Source: Brachypodium distachyon | Taxonomy: Eukaryota; Streptophyta; Magnoliopsida; Poales; Poaceae | Direction: 5' to 3' | Assembly (NCBI RefSeq): GCF_000005505.3 | Contig: NC_016132.3 | Coordinates: forward strand, 8,680,001 to 8,744,000 | Length of the DNA stretch: 64,000 bases | In this document: one piece after another, positions 21,850 through 31,994 of the stretch | Layout: every line of letters starts with the position of its first letter | Numbering within the stretch: position 1 is the first letter of the stretch | Made by a program: the position numbers and the translations under genes | Notes under the pieces: generated by a model | The model's input: only the letters and a program-made list of their open reading frames with translations | The model's database searches: none | What the model was told of the DNA's origin: nothing

Positions 21850-22276
21850 GGCCAATCGCTGAACTGCACCAACTATCAAGTGGAGTGCGGTGAAGACGGA
21901 AAAACGACTCGATTAAACAATACATAAACCACCCGGAATGGTGGAAACCACTCCGGACTTGTGCATTAGACTAAACTAAGTCTAACATGACTTTTCCATA
22001 TTGCTTTCGGACTGCGAAAACACGTGTATCGTTCATAAATCAATCAGAGTCCGGGTAAAAAAGTCATGTTGAATTTTTTTGATTATATTTCGTACATAAA
22101 TCAATGTTACATATGTTTTTGCAGCCCGAAAGCAATATGAAAAAGTCATGTTGAACTAAGTTTAGTCCAATGCACCGGGGTGGTTTCCACCGGTCCGGGT
22201 GGTTTATGTAGCGTTCAATTGAACCGTTTTTCCGTCTTGGCCTGTTTACCAGTTGAAAACAGGTGCAGTTCAGCCC
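21850..22276. mobile_element. MULE-like foldback element (non-autonomous)
   Basis: This is an element of about 427 bp with arms of over 100 bp that are inverted copies of each other. The left arm reads CTGAACTGCACC near its end and the right arm GGTGCAGTTCAG; further in, cataaaccacccgg pairs with ccgggtggtttatg and ccatattgctttcgg with ccgaaagcaatatg. CTAGTTTCTTG occurs on both sides (21839-21849 and 22277-22287), an 11-bp target duplication of the kind made by Mutator-like transposases. DUF1618 copy 2 has the undisturbed site (ctagcttcttggatggaac at about 16990). No coding capacity. Confidence 0.75.
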
Positions 22277-24052
22277 CTAGTTTCTTGGATGGAACACTTT
22301 TCTCGTAATGTGAATTTGGTGCATGGTGTCAATGGTTCCATCGATAATCATTTCGTCTGCCAAGCTTTGATTCTCTCGACTTATAGTTATTCACTTACTT
22401 GCTGCTTTACTTTGCTGTGTTGAATGACGCCTGCCTGGGAACTCTGAACGCAAGCCGCTGGAGGCTGGACCCTGTTTTTCCAGCAGGGCAGAAGAGGCGC
22501 GGCTTGTTTCAGTCCGCTGCCACAGTACACACTTACACGGTTCTGTACTTCTGTTGCACCTGAACTGAACTTAAACCCCCTCCATTGCGATTTGCGAATA
22601 CAAGCCAAGATGCCTCCCAGAGCTAGAAGCCCAACAAGGCTGTCCCTGAAATCGCCGGATCTGTGGAGATGCCATTCATTCCATTGGTTTCATCTTGGTT
22701 ACGAACTTACGATCACCATGCTCTGTCGCGAGCCCTGACAGCATCAGGAGGGCCATCTGCACCAGCACCAGCCTCATGTCCCCCAATGTGCAATCCACAA
22801 GCTCAATTCCATTACCTGCATACTGACACTGGGGGCATCTGCCCTTGGATACTCGTATACTCAAGCAGATTCTACAACAAATTGCCGTCAAAGCAAGCCA
22901 CATTGTGCACCAAAATGCAATGCAACTGGAGCAGGGGATGTTCCCTTTTCTTGTTAAAAAAAATGTTGCTATTGCTACTGACAAGTCAAGTTCAATACCA
23001 AAATGCCGCAAACACAAAATTGTGTGACGACATGGATGCAGAGTCTAAATCCAGCAGTCAGCACAGCTTAAGTATATAGAACATGTACTCCCTCCGTCCC
23101 ATATTAAGTTGGGACGGAGGGAGTACAGATGAAGTTGCACACGATGTTTCCTGAAGTTTGAAATATATTGGTTGAGGAAGACACTGAATCTATGCAAGGG
23201 CACAATAAGACTGAAGCATACCATGCAGTTCTGTTTGGTACAGCCAAGTGCCTGGGCAGCCCAGGCTCCAGAAACCTCGTGCATGTAGAACAGCACCATC
23301 TCTACTGTGCTCATTAATTTATAAAGCTATTTGATTTGCAAAAAATAAAAGCCACACATAAAAACACAAAGCAGAAAATAAACAAGCATCTACTACATGC
23401 TCCAGTCAACAAACAAATAAAAGCGCTACTCTTATCTGAAACTATGTCATAGCATTGAACATAAGGAGTTTCACGATATATTTTTCTCCCACGACATAAA
23501 TAAACACTCGAGATTGTCAATTCGCGTACACTGGAATATGGTAATCCTAGAATCAAATGAGAAATATCAAGGTTTTACAAGTTCTGGAACAGTTTAGTAA
23601 AGCATTATCCATAAATGGTTTCGAAGTAACACATATAACCTGATAAGTCTAGTCTCTATTGTCAATTTGTAATAGAGGAGAAAAACAGAATGACAGGTAG
23701 CAGAAGATAAAGTGCAGATACATGATAATTACTTTATTGCTAACCTTTGGGAAGAACAATGGGAAAAACAAGCAGACACAATAAAAAAAATGAATATGAA
23801 ATGCAAAAGCTTTCTGCTGAAACGCCATATCATGTTAATAGAACTGTACGACAAGACATGGACTAGTTGATCTCTGATAGACTGATACTACCTTAGAGTC
23901 TAAACTCCCAGTTTCAAGAAAACATCTCCTAGTGATAATTACACGAATTTCTATGAGACGTGACCACAAAATAGTTGTCATCCTCACAACAAATCTCTCA
24001 TCATTTTCTCTTAACACACATGTAACAATGACAACAAAACGTTGGTCAGAAT
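22277..24052. other. Intergenic region before presenilin
   Basis: The DUF1618 copy 3 flank ends at about 22330. From about 22660 to 23080 both strands carry moderately long open frames (minus strand 22676-23017; plus strand 22663-23079) with no recognisable family. The 36-bp Stowaway relic at 23088 follows. The part nearest 24053 is likely the 3' UTR of the presenilin gene. Nothing else is supported. Confidence 0.4.
23088..23123. mobile_element. 36-bp Stowaway relic (two termini only)
   Basis: CTCCCTCCGTCCCA and its exact complement TGGGACGGAGGGAG (14-bp arms) are separated by only 8 bp and flanked by TA on both sides (23086-23087 and 23124-23125). This is essentially the two ends of a Stowaway element with the interior missing, making a near-perfect palindrome. 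Confidence 0.75.
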
Positions 24053-25471
24053 TCAGAACATCACCAAATTGGTCGAAGCACCAACCACGAATGGCTCCAT
24101 CAGCAACCGCGTCAAGAAGTAGAACACAACTCCCAGCATGATAGAGATTGGGAGAGCAGGCAATGCATGCCTACATATCGACAGCAAGATAAGGGTGCAG
24201 CCAAGCCCAGCAATGATGGCAAGGTAGCACGCATACACTGTCATCAGATCATACATGGCAGCCCTCCCCACAAGCACACTGTAGAATACAAAGTCACCAA
24301 GTCCCAGCTTGATGCCCTTGCTGGACTCAAACATCTCAAAATCCTCATCAGGAGGGTCTGATGATGAAATTTGTCTATGCTCCTCATTAGCAACGGCGCT
24401 GTTGGCAGATGCTGCTGACACCAATGGAGCTCTCTCTTCTTCCTCAGGCTGCTCAATCTGTATGACAGCATGCTGTGCACTCCCACCTTGATTTGAAATC
24501 TGTCCTGCTTCGAGATTTCCCATTTGGAGCATGGAACCACTTGAGCTGGTCGTCTGGTGGACTCTTGAGCGGCTTCCACCAAGATCCCTCATTTCCACCA
24601 TGGCAGAACCCAAATTGTCCTGCTGACCAGCCCTTTCATACTGGTTGACACCTGACCTAGCAGAATCGGCGGGCAGCTGCATCTCCTCAGACCACATTGC
24701 GGGAGCATATGAGGAAGAACGCTCAGCTGGGCCTACTGTTGGCCGAGATTCGTAGATGAGCGCCGGGAGTTCGTCATCCCTGGACGAGGCCAACTCCACA
24801 AGCATCCTGAGCGGGCCCCTAGGCGCGAGCACCGCGACAAGGTCATAGACGGCGAGCGCGACGAGCATGATCCAGGTGGTCCACTCAGGGAGCCTGGAGA
24901 GCCAGGCGGCGACGATGACGGCGAGCGTGACCATGTATCCTTGGCGGACGAGGATAGGGACCGCGGACGCGAAGACGGAGAGGACGCCGACGGCGGAGGC
25001 GTTGAAGAGGAGGAGGAGCGCGGTGGGCGCGTCGAGCGGGACGTCGAGGCGGCGGAGGATGGTGATGGCGATGGCGCCGCCCATGGAGAAGAGGACGAAG
25101 AAGGCGGAGAAGCGCATGTAGTTCTTGAGGAAGCCGGTGCAGCGGTAGTAGTAGAGGGCGACGAGGACGAAGGTGACGACGGCGACGAGCGCGACGAAGA
25201 CGGCGGCGTCGAGGAGCGCGCCGACGAGCTTCTGGCCCGGGGAGTCGGAGGGGGACTCGAGGTAGACGAGCGTGGCGGCGGTGACAGGGGGAGGCGCGGA
25301 CGGGGAGGCCGGGGAGGAGGGCGGCGACAGGATGGAGATGAGGAGGACGACGAGCGCCATGCAGATGGAGACCGGGGACATGACCGCGAGCACCTCCTCG
25401 CCTAGGGTGTCGAGGATGGTCGAGGCGGTGGAGGTCGCCGCCGGCGCCGGCGAGTCGGCGGCGGGATCCAT
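24053..25471 (-). CDS. Presenilin (gamma-secretase catalytic subunit homologue)
   Basis: A single uninterrupted frame of 472 residues encodes an intramembrane aspartyl protease of the presenilin family, which acts in endomembranes as the catalytic subunit of a gamma-secretase-like complex. The family's active-site and structural motifs are all present: YD in TM6 (AVYDLVAVL, Asp210), GLGDF in TM7 (Asp393) and PALP (438-441). About nine hydrophobic segments are visible. The hydrophilic loop between the catalytic helices (about 220-385) is long, Ser- and acid-rich, and poorly conserved, as in plant presenilins. The frame is open upstream of Met1, but the ATG at 25469-25471 gives the expected N-terminus (Ala/Pro-rich, then LDTLGEEVLAVMSPVSICM), so it is chosen. 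The 5' end is very GC-rich. Confidence 0.95.
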   Translation of the reverse strand: MDPAADSPAPAATSTASTILDTLGEEVLAVMSPVSICMALVVLLISILSPPSSPASPSAPPPVTAATLVYLESPSDSPGQKLVGALLDAAVFVALVAVVTFVLVALYYYRCTGFLKNYMRFSAFFVLFSMGGAIAITILRRLDVPLDAPTALLLLFNASAVGVLSVFASAVPILVRQGYMVTLAVIVAAWLSRLPEWTTWIMLVALAVYDLVAVLAPRGPLRMLVELASSRDDELPALIYESRPTVGPAERSSSYAPAMWSEEMQLPADSARSGVNQYERAGQQDNLGSAMVEMRDLGGSRSRVHQTTSSSGSMLQMGNLEAGQISNQGGSAQHAVIQIEQPEEEERAPLVSAASANSAVANEEHRQISSSDPPDEDFEMFESSKGIKLGLGDFVFYSVLVGRAAMYDLMTVYACYLAIIAGLGCTLILLSICRHALPALPISIMLGVVFYFLTRLLMEPFVVGASTNLVMF

Positions 25472-26496
25472 GCGGCGGAGGTGGAGGGGGATGGGGGAAT
25501 TTTTCCCGATCTCGACTGGGTCGCTCCCTCCCCGGCGCGGCTGGAGGGTTTGGTTTCGTTTCTCGAGTTCGAGCCCGACCACAGCCGGTGCGCTGAGACT
25601 TGGCATTTACGCCTTCTGTGCAAAACTGTGCAATGTTTTTCAGAAAAACACAAAATCACTGTGTTCCACCTCAGTTCTTTTACCGGGTTTCTTATGTACG
25701 ATACGGAATTACCAGTGCACGAACTCGAGTCGATTTGCCAAACAAACAACCATACGGTCGTAATTTTGACTTGTATCGTGTAAAATTCATGTGATGCTTT
25801 CTACGAGTAATTTCTCTTTTTCTTCTGGAGCGTATAGGCCTACATTGTATTCAACCCGCTCAGATTTTTACCGCTGCAAAAAAAGAGAGAAAGATATTGC
25901 TTCCACTCGGGTAAGAAGAGGGGCAGCACGTTCCAACACGGGTGCCCGAACAAAGAGGTGAACGTCTCAAAACAAAGAGTAGACCTGAAAACGGACAGGA
26001 ATCAACGCAAAGTGCACGCATGCTCAGTCAAGTCCAAACAAGCTAAAACGTGAAAGATAGCGCACACGCTTCTTTTTGTTTTGGGTAAGAAGATAGCGCA
26101 CACGTTCAAACAATAACAAAAATGTGAAGGGTCCAGAGGCTTTTATTGTGCATGTTCGGTCTATTGTGGAACAAACGTACGCCGTGCACCTTCCGTGCTG
26201 GTAAAATCCACTATTCAACCAAGAAAACCACCCACAGTTCAGCAATGCCAAACTAAGCATAAAACCAGTAACCCCGAAGAAACAACTTTATTCACGAACA
26301 CAAAGGAAACAGTGGAACTGCAAGTTGAAGACTCTTGGGTCATCAAGAAACTGGCAGATAGGTTTTGAGTCTTGTTCTTGAACAGCAACAAGAAAACATA
26401 AACCCCAATTGACTGTCTAACAATATCGAACTGCTCCATAGTACACAACACCACACAGTCAGATGGAGAAATCATCCATGTTACATGTGAGCATTG
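25472..26496. other. Intergenic region between presenilin and HISN2
   Basis: This holds the presenilin 5' UTR and promoter and, at the right, the HISN2 3' UTR. A micro-insertion (26054-26104) is listed separately. No other gene was recognised. Confidence 0.5.
26054..26104. repeat. Micro-insertion with 15-bp duplication
   Basis: aagatagcgcacacg is perfectly repeated at 26054-26068 and 26090-26104. The 21-nt insert is T-rich (CTTCTTTTTGTTTT then GGGTAAG); inverted, it starts CTTACCC and ends in an A-rich run. Confidence 0.6.
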
Positions 26497-29448
26497 CTAA
26501 GATTTCTTGCGGCTGGCCTTTTCCTCAACTCCAGACTGCGAAAACCGCTTCCTGAGGACCTCCAGGACCTCTTCCATCTTCACATCCTTGACACTAAGTA
26601 GCACCATTGCGTGGTACAGCAAATCAGCCATCTCTGAAGCTGTACGGGATCTGTCCTCGTTCTCAAGCAGGGTTTGAATCAGTTCACCCGCTTCTTCACT
26701 GAAAGATTGGACACAAATGGGCACCGGCGTTCAGAGATAAATGTACTACTGACATTAAAAGAGTAACTTGGAAAGGCCAAACACAAATAACAGGAGAAAA
26801 TGTATGAAATTTGCATGAATTGCATTACACACACTTGTTAACAGTTTTAATACCAAGCCACAGCTTGACATATATTGAGAAATGTATTGACAAGCAAACC
26901 TTTACATCAAGTCAAAATGATTAAATCATAACTAGTCTGAGGAAGATGAATATGCCATTTACTGTCTTACAAGTGTTTATGTTTATTCCCAGGCAGGCAC
27001 TGCCTCATAAGTCATAATTTGAGCCAGAACTTCTTCAAATTGTTGCTTATACACATAGCAGTACTCCATATAACATGGCATTGTTGCACGTCATATCTAC
27101 TGAAGAAATTATACTGAAAATTTCTTACGTTTGCTTCCTACATTAGTTCTCCCTGCTTATATGTGGTGACAAATTTAATGCCATAGGACAAGCTTACGAG
27201 TATAAAAATTCAGAAGTTTGTCAAGGAAATATCAATTGACAAAAAACACTGCATGCATGGAGCGTGGGGAACTCCCTGCTCTGAGTAACTTGTTATGGTG
27301 ATTTTTTTTTCTGACACATGCATTGTGCCATATGAGATTACTCAAAGGAGCGACTACCCTAATCTTAATCAAATGATGAATCAGGTCTAATAAAAATGGT
27401 CTCGTCTACTCAGATCTATTACACTCCCTCCGTCCCATATTACGTGACGAAATATTACATATATCTAGACGCTTTTTAGCTATAGATACATCCATATTTG
27501 GGCAAATTTGGATCACTTAATATGGGACGGAGGGGGTACCTTTAATATCTTGTTGCCAAAGATATGCATATTGACTGCAGTAGTGAGAAAGCCAAGATAA
27601 CAAAACTAGGCATAGGGTTTCACTCCCCTGTAAGAAACACTTACCACTGACGACCGCTTTGGACAATACCTATTTGAATATCTACATTGGACATTGGCCA
27701 CGTTGAAATTATACAGGTATATTTCCCATATGAACTTATTTTATAATATTGTTGCTTTATAACTTAGAAATTTGTGAGAAGAAAAACACCTATTATTCAT
27801 ATGAACAAAGGAATTATACACTATACAATAGTACAGAGCTATTCAACCAAAAAAAACCAAGAATTGACCTGTAAGCCGGGGCTTGGCAACAAGCATGCCT
27901 ACATCGTATAGTAAGGATGGCCAAACTAGTATAAGAGGATTAAGAATAGGAATAAAAAACAAACTTTTATCCCATACAATAAACAATATAGTAAACCAGG
28001 CTAGAAAAAGAAAGAATGGCTAGCATATTATATTTGATTATCTTGAGCACTATTTTTATTGACAGATATTATAATATAATATTGATAAATAAGCAAGGTG
28101 GCACATACCGTATTTTCGAGCAAAGCAGCTGGTTATCAAGCAGCAGTTTTTTCGTCCATGATGGTTTGCCACTTCCTGCGGCAACTACTTCCTCCTTCCG
28201 TCTACTGATCGTATCTTCAAGCGAGTACAGAGTTGTAGCAACCTGCCTCTCTTGATTGGACTGTGAAATAAAACCATATTTAAATTACAAGTACAATTAT
28301 ATTTACAGGGAAGTTCATTAAAGAACAAATACCTTCGAACCTTGTAGTGCATCATAGACTGAAGAATAGTAGCAGGTTTCTGCCCCTGTATGGCATGTAG
28401 GTCCATCTGGCGTACCGAGGTATATTATCTAAGTTGCAAGAGAAAAAAACACACCCTGTTAATATCAAATGAAGCCAGACTGACTGCCTTGACGTATAAC
28501 ACAAAGCAGAAGATGCTTACTGAATCACGGTCACAGTCCAGGAAAATGTCATGCACATTGATGAAGTTCATGGATGTCTCCCCTTTAGTCCACAATGAAG
28601 ACCGCGAACGGCTGTAGAATGTAGCTTTTCGGGTTGATATAGTTGTTGCAAGTGCTTCTTTGTTAGCAAAGCCCTGCATGAGAATGGCACCAGTATCCAC
28701 GTTTTGGGCAATAGCAACTGCCAACCCTTTGATGTCCCACTTCACACTGTCCAGTAATGCTTCAACCTAAAATTATCCCAGGACGATGATAAGCTGATAT
28801 TACATATCTGTTGCATTTTCTCTTGCTCTTTCAGGAGAATACAAGTATACAACCACAAACAAAGGTTCTCCTTCCATGCACAGGTACAATATGAAAATTC
28901 ATACCAATGCTAGTGACAAACTGAGAACTGAGAAGATAGTATTGTTTGTACTAATCGACAGGTTATGGCACTTGGCTGCAACTGATTAGTTTGCTTCCAA
29001 CATCCCCTCAAAGAGTTGCATTGGAAGAATTCTTCACATCGGCTTAATGCTTGCTAGTGCATATCAACATACTAGTAGTCATCAGGCAATACTAATACAA
29101 TCTTTCAATGATGTGGCTATATGAGTAAAATTTGCACAGCAAACTACTTAAGATTAAAAATAAGTGTTTAGCGCTGGCCATCCCTATTCCAACTGCTAAG
29201 CCCTTACGAATGAGAAGGGGGGAGCAGATTTTGCAAGGAAATCAACAAACCTTGGGGTCGACTGCGAGCGCTGCTGGCGTCGACCGGGCGGAGCCGGGAG
29301 CCATCGAGACGACCGGGCAGGTCTGCCTGCGCGGCCACCACAGGGCCCCCGACGGCGGCGCCACGGCGTTGCGAGGGTTGGAGCGAGCTGGCCAGAGGGC
29401 GGCGCGGCTCGTTGGGGAGGAGACGGGCGCGCGAGGCACAGCCGCCAT
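26497..29448 (-). CDS. HISN2: Bifunctional phosphoribosyl-AMP cyclohydrolase / phosphoribosyl-ATP pyrophosphatase (HISN2)
   Basis: Five coding exons in transcription order are 29448-29251, 28766-28521, 28428-28333, 28260-28109 and 26698-26497; all junctions are GT-AG and in phase, giving 297 residues. It catalyses the second and third steps of histidine synthesis. Exon 1 (66 residues, basic, Ser/Pro/Ala-rich) looks like a plastid transit peptide. The cyclohydrolase domain follows, with the metal-binding DCDRDS (143-148) and CHTGAETC (exon 3). The C-terminal pyrophosphatase domain has REEAGELIQTLL and RTASEMADLLYHAMVLL, with the conserved acidic residues. The order cyclohydrolase then pyrophosphatase is that of plant HISN2. 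The last intron (1.4 kb) contains a Stowaway MITE. A repeat of about 185 bp lies in intron 1 and again upstream of the gene. Confidence 0.95.
27424..27536. mobile_element. Stowaway MITE in the last intron of HISN2
   Basis: About 113 bp, with the left end CTCCCTCCGTCCCATATTA and the right end taatatgggacggaggg followed by TA. The inner arms are partly complementary. It resembles the element at 56647-56752. Confidence 0.75.
28921..29103. repeat. Direct repeat copy A, HISN2 intron 1
   Basis: About 183 bp starting ctgagaactgagaagatagt and ending near caggcaatactaat. A diverged direct copy lies at 30221-30406, so HISN2 exon 1 and its promoter lie between two copies. The sequence looks non-coding. 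Confidence 0.7.
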
Positions 29449-30640
29449 GAGAGCCGAATTCGACCGAGGCGAGCAGCGGCGCTCTGCGCGACGCGGCGGA
29501 GCGTCGAGTCGGAGCGCTGTCAAGCGAGTCCTTCGGCCCCCTCAGACTTGTCGGTGACGGCTGACGGGCCAAGTGAGAGGCCGACTCAGGCGAGAAAAGA
29601 AGCGAGGCGACGACGGCACACTCCTCAGCGGAGCTGTTGGATATCCGGCTGGCGCCGGCCCGGCTCCTCAACGCGGCCTGCAGGCCCAGGCACGGCATCT
29701 GAGGCCGGGCAGGTTGGCTCGGGCCCGTTAAGCCCGACAGGCTAAAAAAAGCCATCCGTAGCGGATGGGCCAAATGTAGAAAAAGATGAAAAAAAGGAAG
29801 GGTCGGGTTGGGCTAGAAGGAGGAGAGGTGATGGACCAAAGGAGGAACAGAGTTGGGATGGGCCAGATGGAGGAGAGGTGATGGGTCAAATGTAGAAAAA
29901 AAAAGCTAAACGAGGCCCGGCCCGAAGTCCAGGCCCCAAAATTGCACGAGGCGGGCCACGGGCGGCCCCGGCCCCTTTAGTTGTGTATGGGGTCTGGCAT
30001 GCGGCTCAGCGGGCCGTCCGGAAAAAGCGGTGACCAGATGGAACCAATCGAGAATAAGCCAAGTATTACCGTCGAGAAAAAATAAAATAAGACACGATGC
30101 AAATAGATTTTCATTCCTACATCATTAGATTTTATTTAATTTTTGAGATTTAAGTTGACCCTTGAGATTTGCGTTAGATCAAAAGATGCAACAAGGAATC
30201 CAACACTGAGAACTGAGAAACTGAGAACTGAGAAGATAGTATTGCTTGTGCTAATCAACAGGTTAGGACGCTTGCTTGCAATTGATTAGTTTGCTTCCAA
30301 CGTCCCATCAAAGAGTTGCATGGGAAGAATTCTTCTCATCGGCTTAATGCTTGCCAGTGCATATCAACATACTTGCAGTAGTCGTCAGGCAATACTAATC
30401 TAATCTCCAAACATTCTCTGTTTGAAAATGTACCATTCGTCAAAGCCAATGTACCAAAGCTATTAATTTATATATTGGATGTTTGTCAGCACAACAACAA
30501 CAACAATCATCAGTTTCAACGGAATCTCACCAACTGCGGGGCTTGTAGTACATACTAGACTCCCAGGTCTACACCTATACTATTACACACGTGCTGAAAA
30601 GGCAATCATATATGCTATGTACAACCATGGAAGGCATGAG
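29449..30640. other. HISN2 promoter region and repeats
   Basis: GC-rich 5' flank of HISN2 to about 29720. At 29740-29950 there is a patch with imperfect internal repeats (gatgggcca-atg-agg-gaggtgatgg and variants), then AT-rich DNA. Copy B of the direct repeat follows at 30221-30406. No gene was recognised. Confidence 0.45.
30221..30406. repeat. Direct repeat copy B, upstream of HISN2
   Basis: The second copy of the block at 28921-29103, roughly 88-90% identical by eye and in the same orientation. It is preceded by an extra tandem of the phrase actgagaactgagaa (30206-30226). Confidence 0.7.
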
Positions 30641-30826
30641 TCAACCAAAGTTTATCTTGTGAGCACTGGAGAAATGTTTGGCCGCTGCGACCATCCCGCC
30701 GGCCGGATCATACCCGGCCCGGCTGCGGCTCCGGCCACCAGTGCCTGCCGAAGGCGCCTTCGGCGAGCGGAACCAGGACGCCACGGCCGGCCAGAAACCA
30801 GAGCCGGATTTCTTGCCGATTCCCAT
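30641..30826 (-). CDS. Putative small protein, 61 residues
   Basis: This is an ATG-to-TGA frame that is GC-rich inside an AT-rich region, as is common for grass coding sequence. The peptide starts MGIGKKSGSGFWPAVASWFR, has a basic Ser/Gly/Arg-rich middle, and ends MVAAAKHFSSAHKINFG. No family, signal peptide or membrane segment was recognised. The frame is about 0.8 kb from the nearest repeat-free neighbour gene and on the same strand as HISN2 and MUS81. It could be a real small gene or a chance frame in a GC-rich patch; composition favours the former, but no homologue was checked. Confidence 0.4.
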   Translation of the reverse strand: MGIGKKSGSGFWPAVASWFRSPKAPSAGTGGRSRSRAGYDPAGGMVAAAKHFSSAHKINFG

Positions 30827-31994
30827 GCTGCTCACGCTGTAGTAACGGAAAACCAGAGCTCTTGAGTCTTCACGTTAGTTAATTCGGTCTCTTCTTTTCG
30901 CAAATGTGTTTTCTCGCACCTGTTTGTGAGTTGCTTGCTGCCATGGGGCTTCATATAGTACTGCGAGTGTTCCTGCTTGCTTGGCGACCACGGTGAATCA
31001 ACATGGGACAAGACTCTGCCTTCCGTGGTCAACATAGGACACGTTGTAACTTCCTTGCCAAGGTGGTATCTATACTCCAGGAGTTGGAAAGTTCCTGGCT
31101 GGCTGCCTGCCTGCTGCTTTGTGCACAAGTGACTAGGCGTCTAGGCGCCGATCGATCGGCTGAACGGGAACAGCTCAATCAAGGAAAACGTCAGTGTATT
31201 ATAAGGTTAAAAAAATGGGAGATTGATTGATCACTTTGACAGCTTTGCTTATACAAATTTAATTAATCGACCAAAAGGCCACGTTGCGTAATTTAGCCGT
31301 CTAGGTTCCTAGTACGGCGATGCTGACGTTGGGTGTCCCAATCTTTGGGTAAGAAACAAGAGATACATTTGATGTCCCAATCTTTGCCGCGAGACAGTCG
31401 AGATTCCCAACTTGAAGAAGCACAGGTTGGAACAGCTCCAGCCGTCCCCCCATATGGCGTCCGGGCTGTCATATTTTTGGGCCATATGGGGACCTGCCGC
31501 GTTCCAGCTGGGCCTCCAATACTAAGTTCGAAGCAAATTTAAATTAGCCGACATTTCATCGAATTAGGTGACATTTCATTAAACTTGTGATAATTTACAT
31601 AAACCAAGTACTACGTGGCAGAAGATTTTATCCGCCGGCAGCCTTTTCCTTTCAGAGCCAGTAGTTATCCTGCCAACCAGGAAGGCAACCGAAATGTTTA
31701 CCCTCGAGTTCCTTTGCAGAAACCAAGTTTAGAGACAACACGAGAGAAATCACAATCCAAGCAGCAGGAAGCGCAACTCATGGCCAGATGGGAAGATTTT
31801 TTAAAGATGATTACACATTATGGAACTTTCATTATTCCAGTTCCAGGGACTTCTTGCATTTGGAAAATGGAAGTCCTGCCACGAAATCTCCAAGAACAAA
31901 GGAGCTTCGACACAATAGGCGGCGCCAAAAATCATCGAGATGGTGACAAAAGGCCGATTAAACCATGTCTGATCACGAACCAGGTAGGAATACT
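30827..31994. other. Intergenic region between the small frame and MUS81
   Basis: Contains possible promoter sequence of the small frame to about 31230 and the MUS81 3' flank at the right. A repeated phrase (gatgtcccaatctttg, with a near copy ggtgtcccaatctttg, at about 31330-31385) is visible. Plus-strand frames here show no recognisable domain. Confidence 0.4.

Noticed and set aside
24941..25405. Long plus-strand acidic frame opposite the presenilin 5' end
   Set aside because: It is the antisense shadow of GC-rich presenilin coding sequence; the minus frame has the family motifs.
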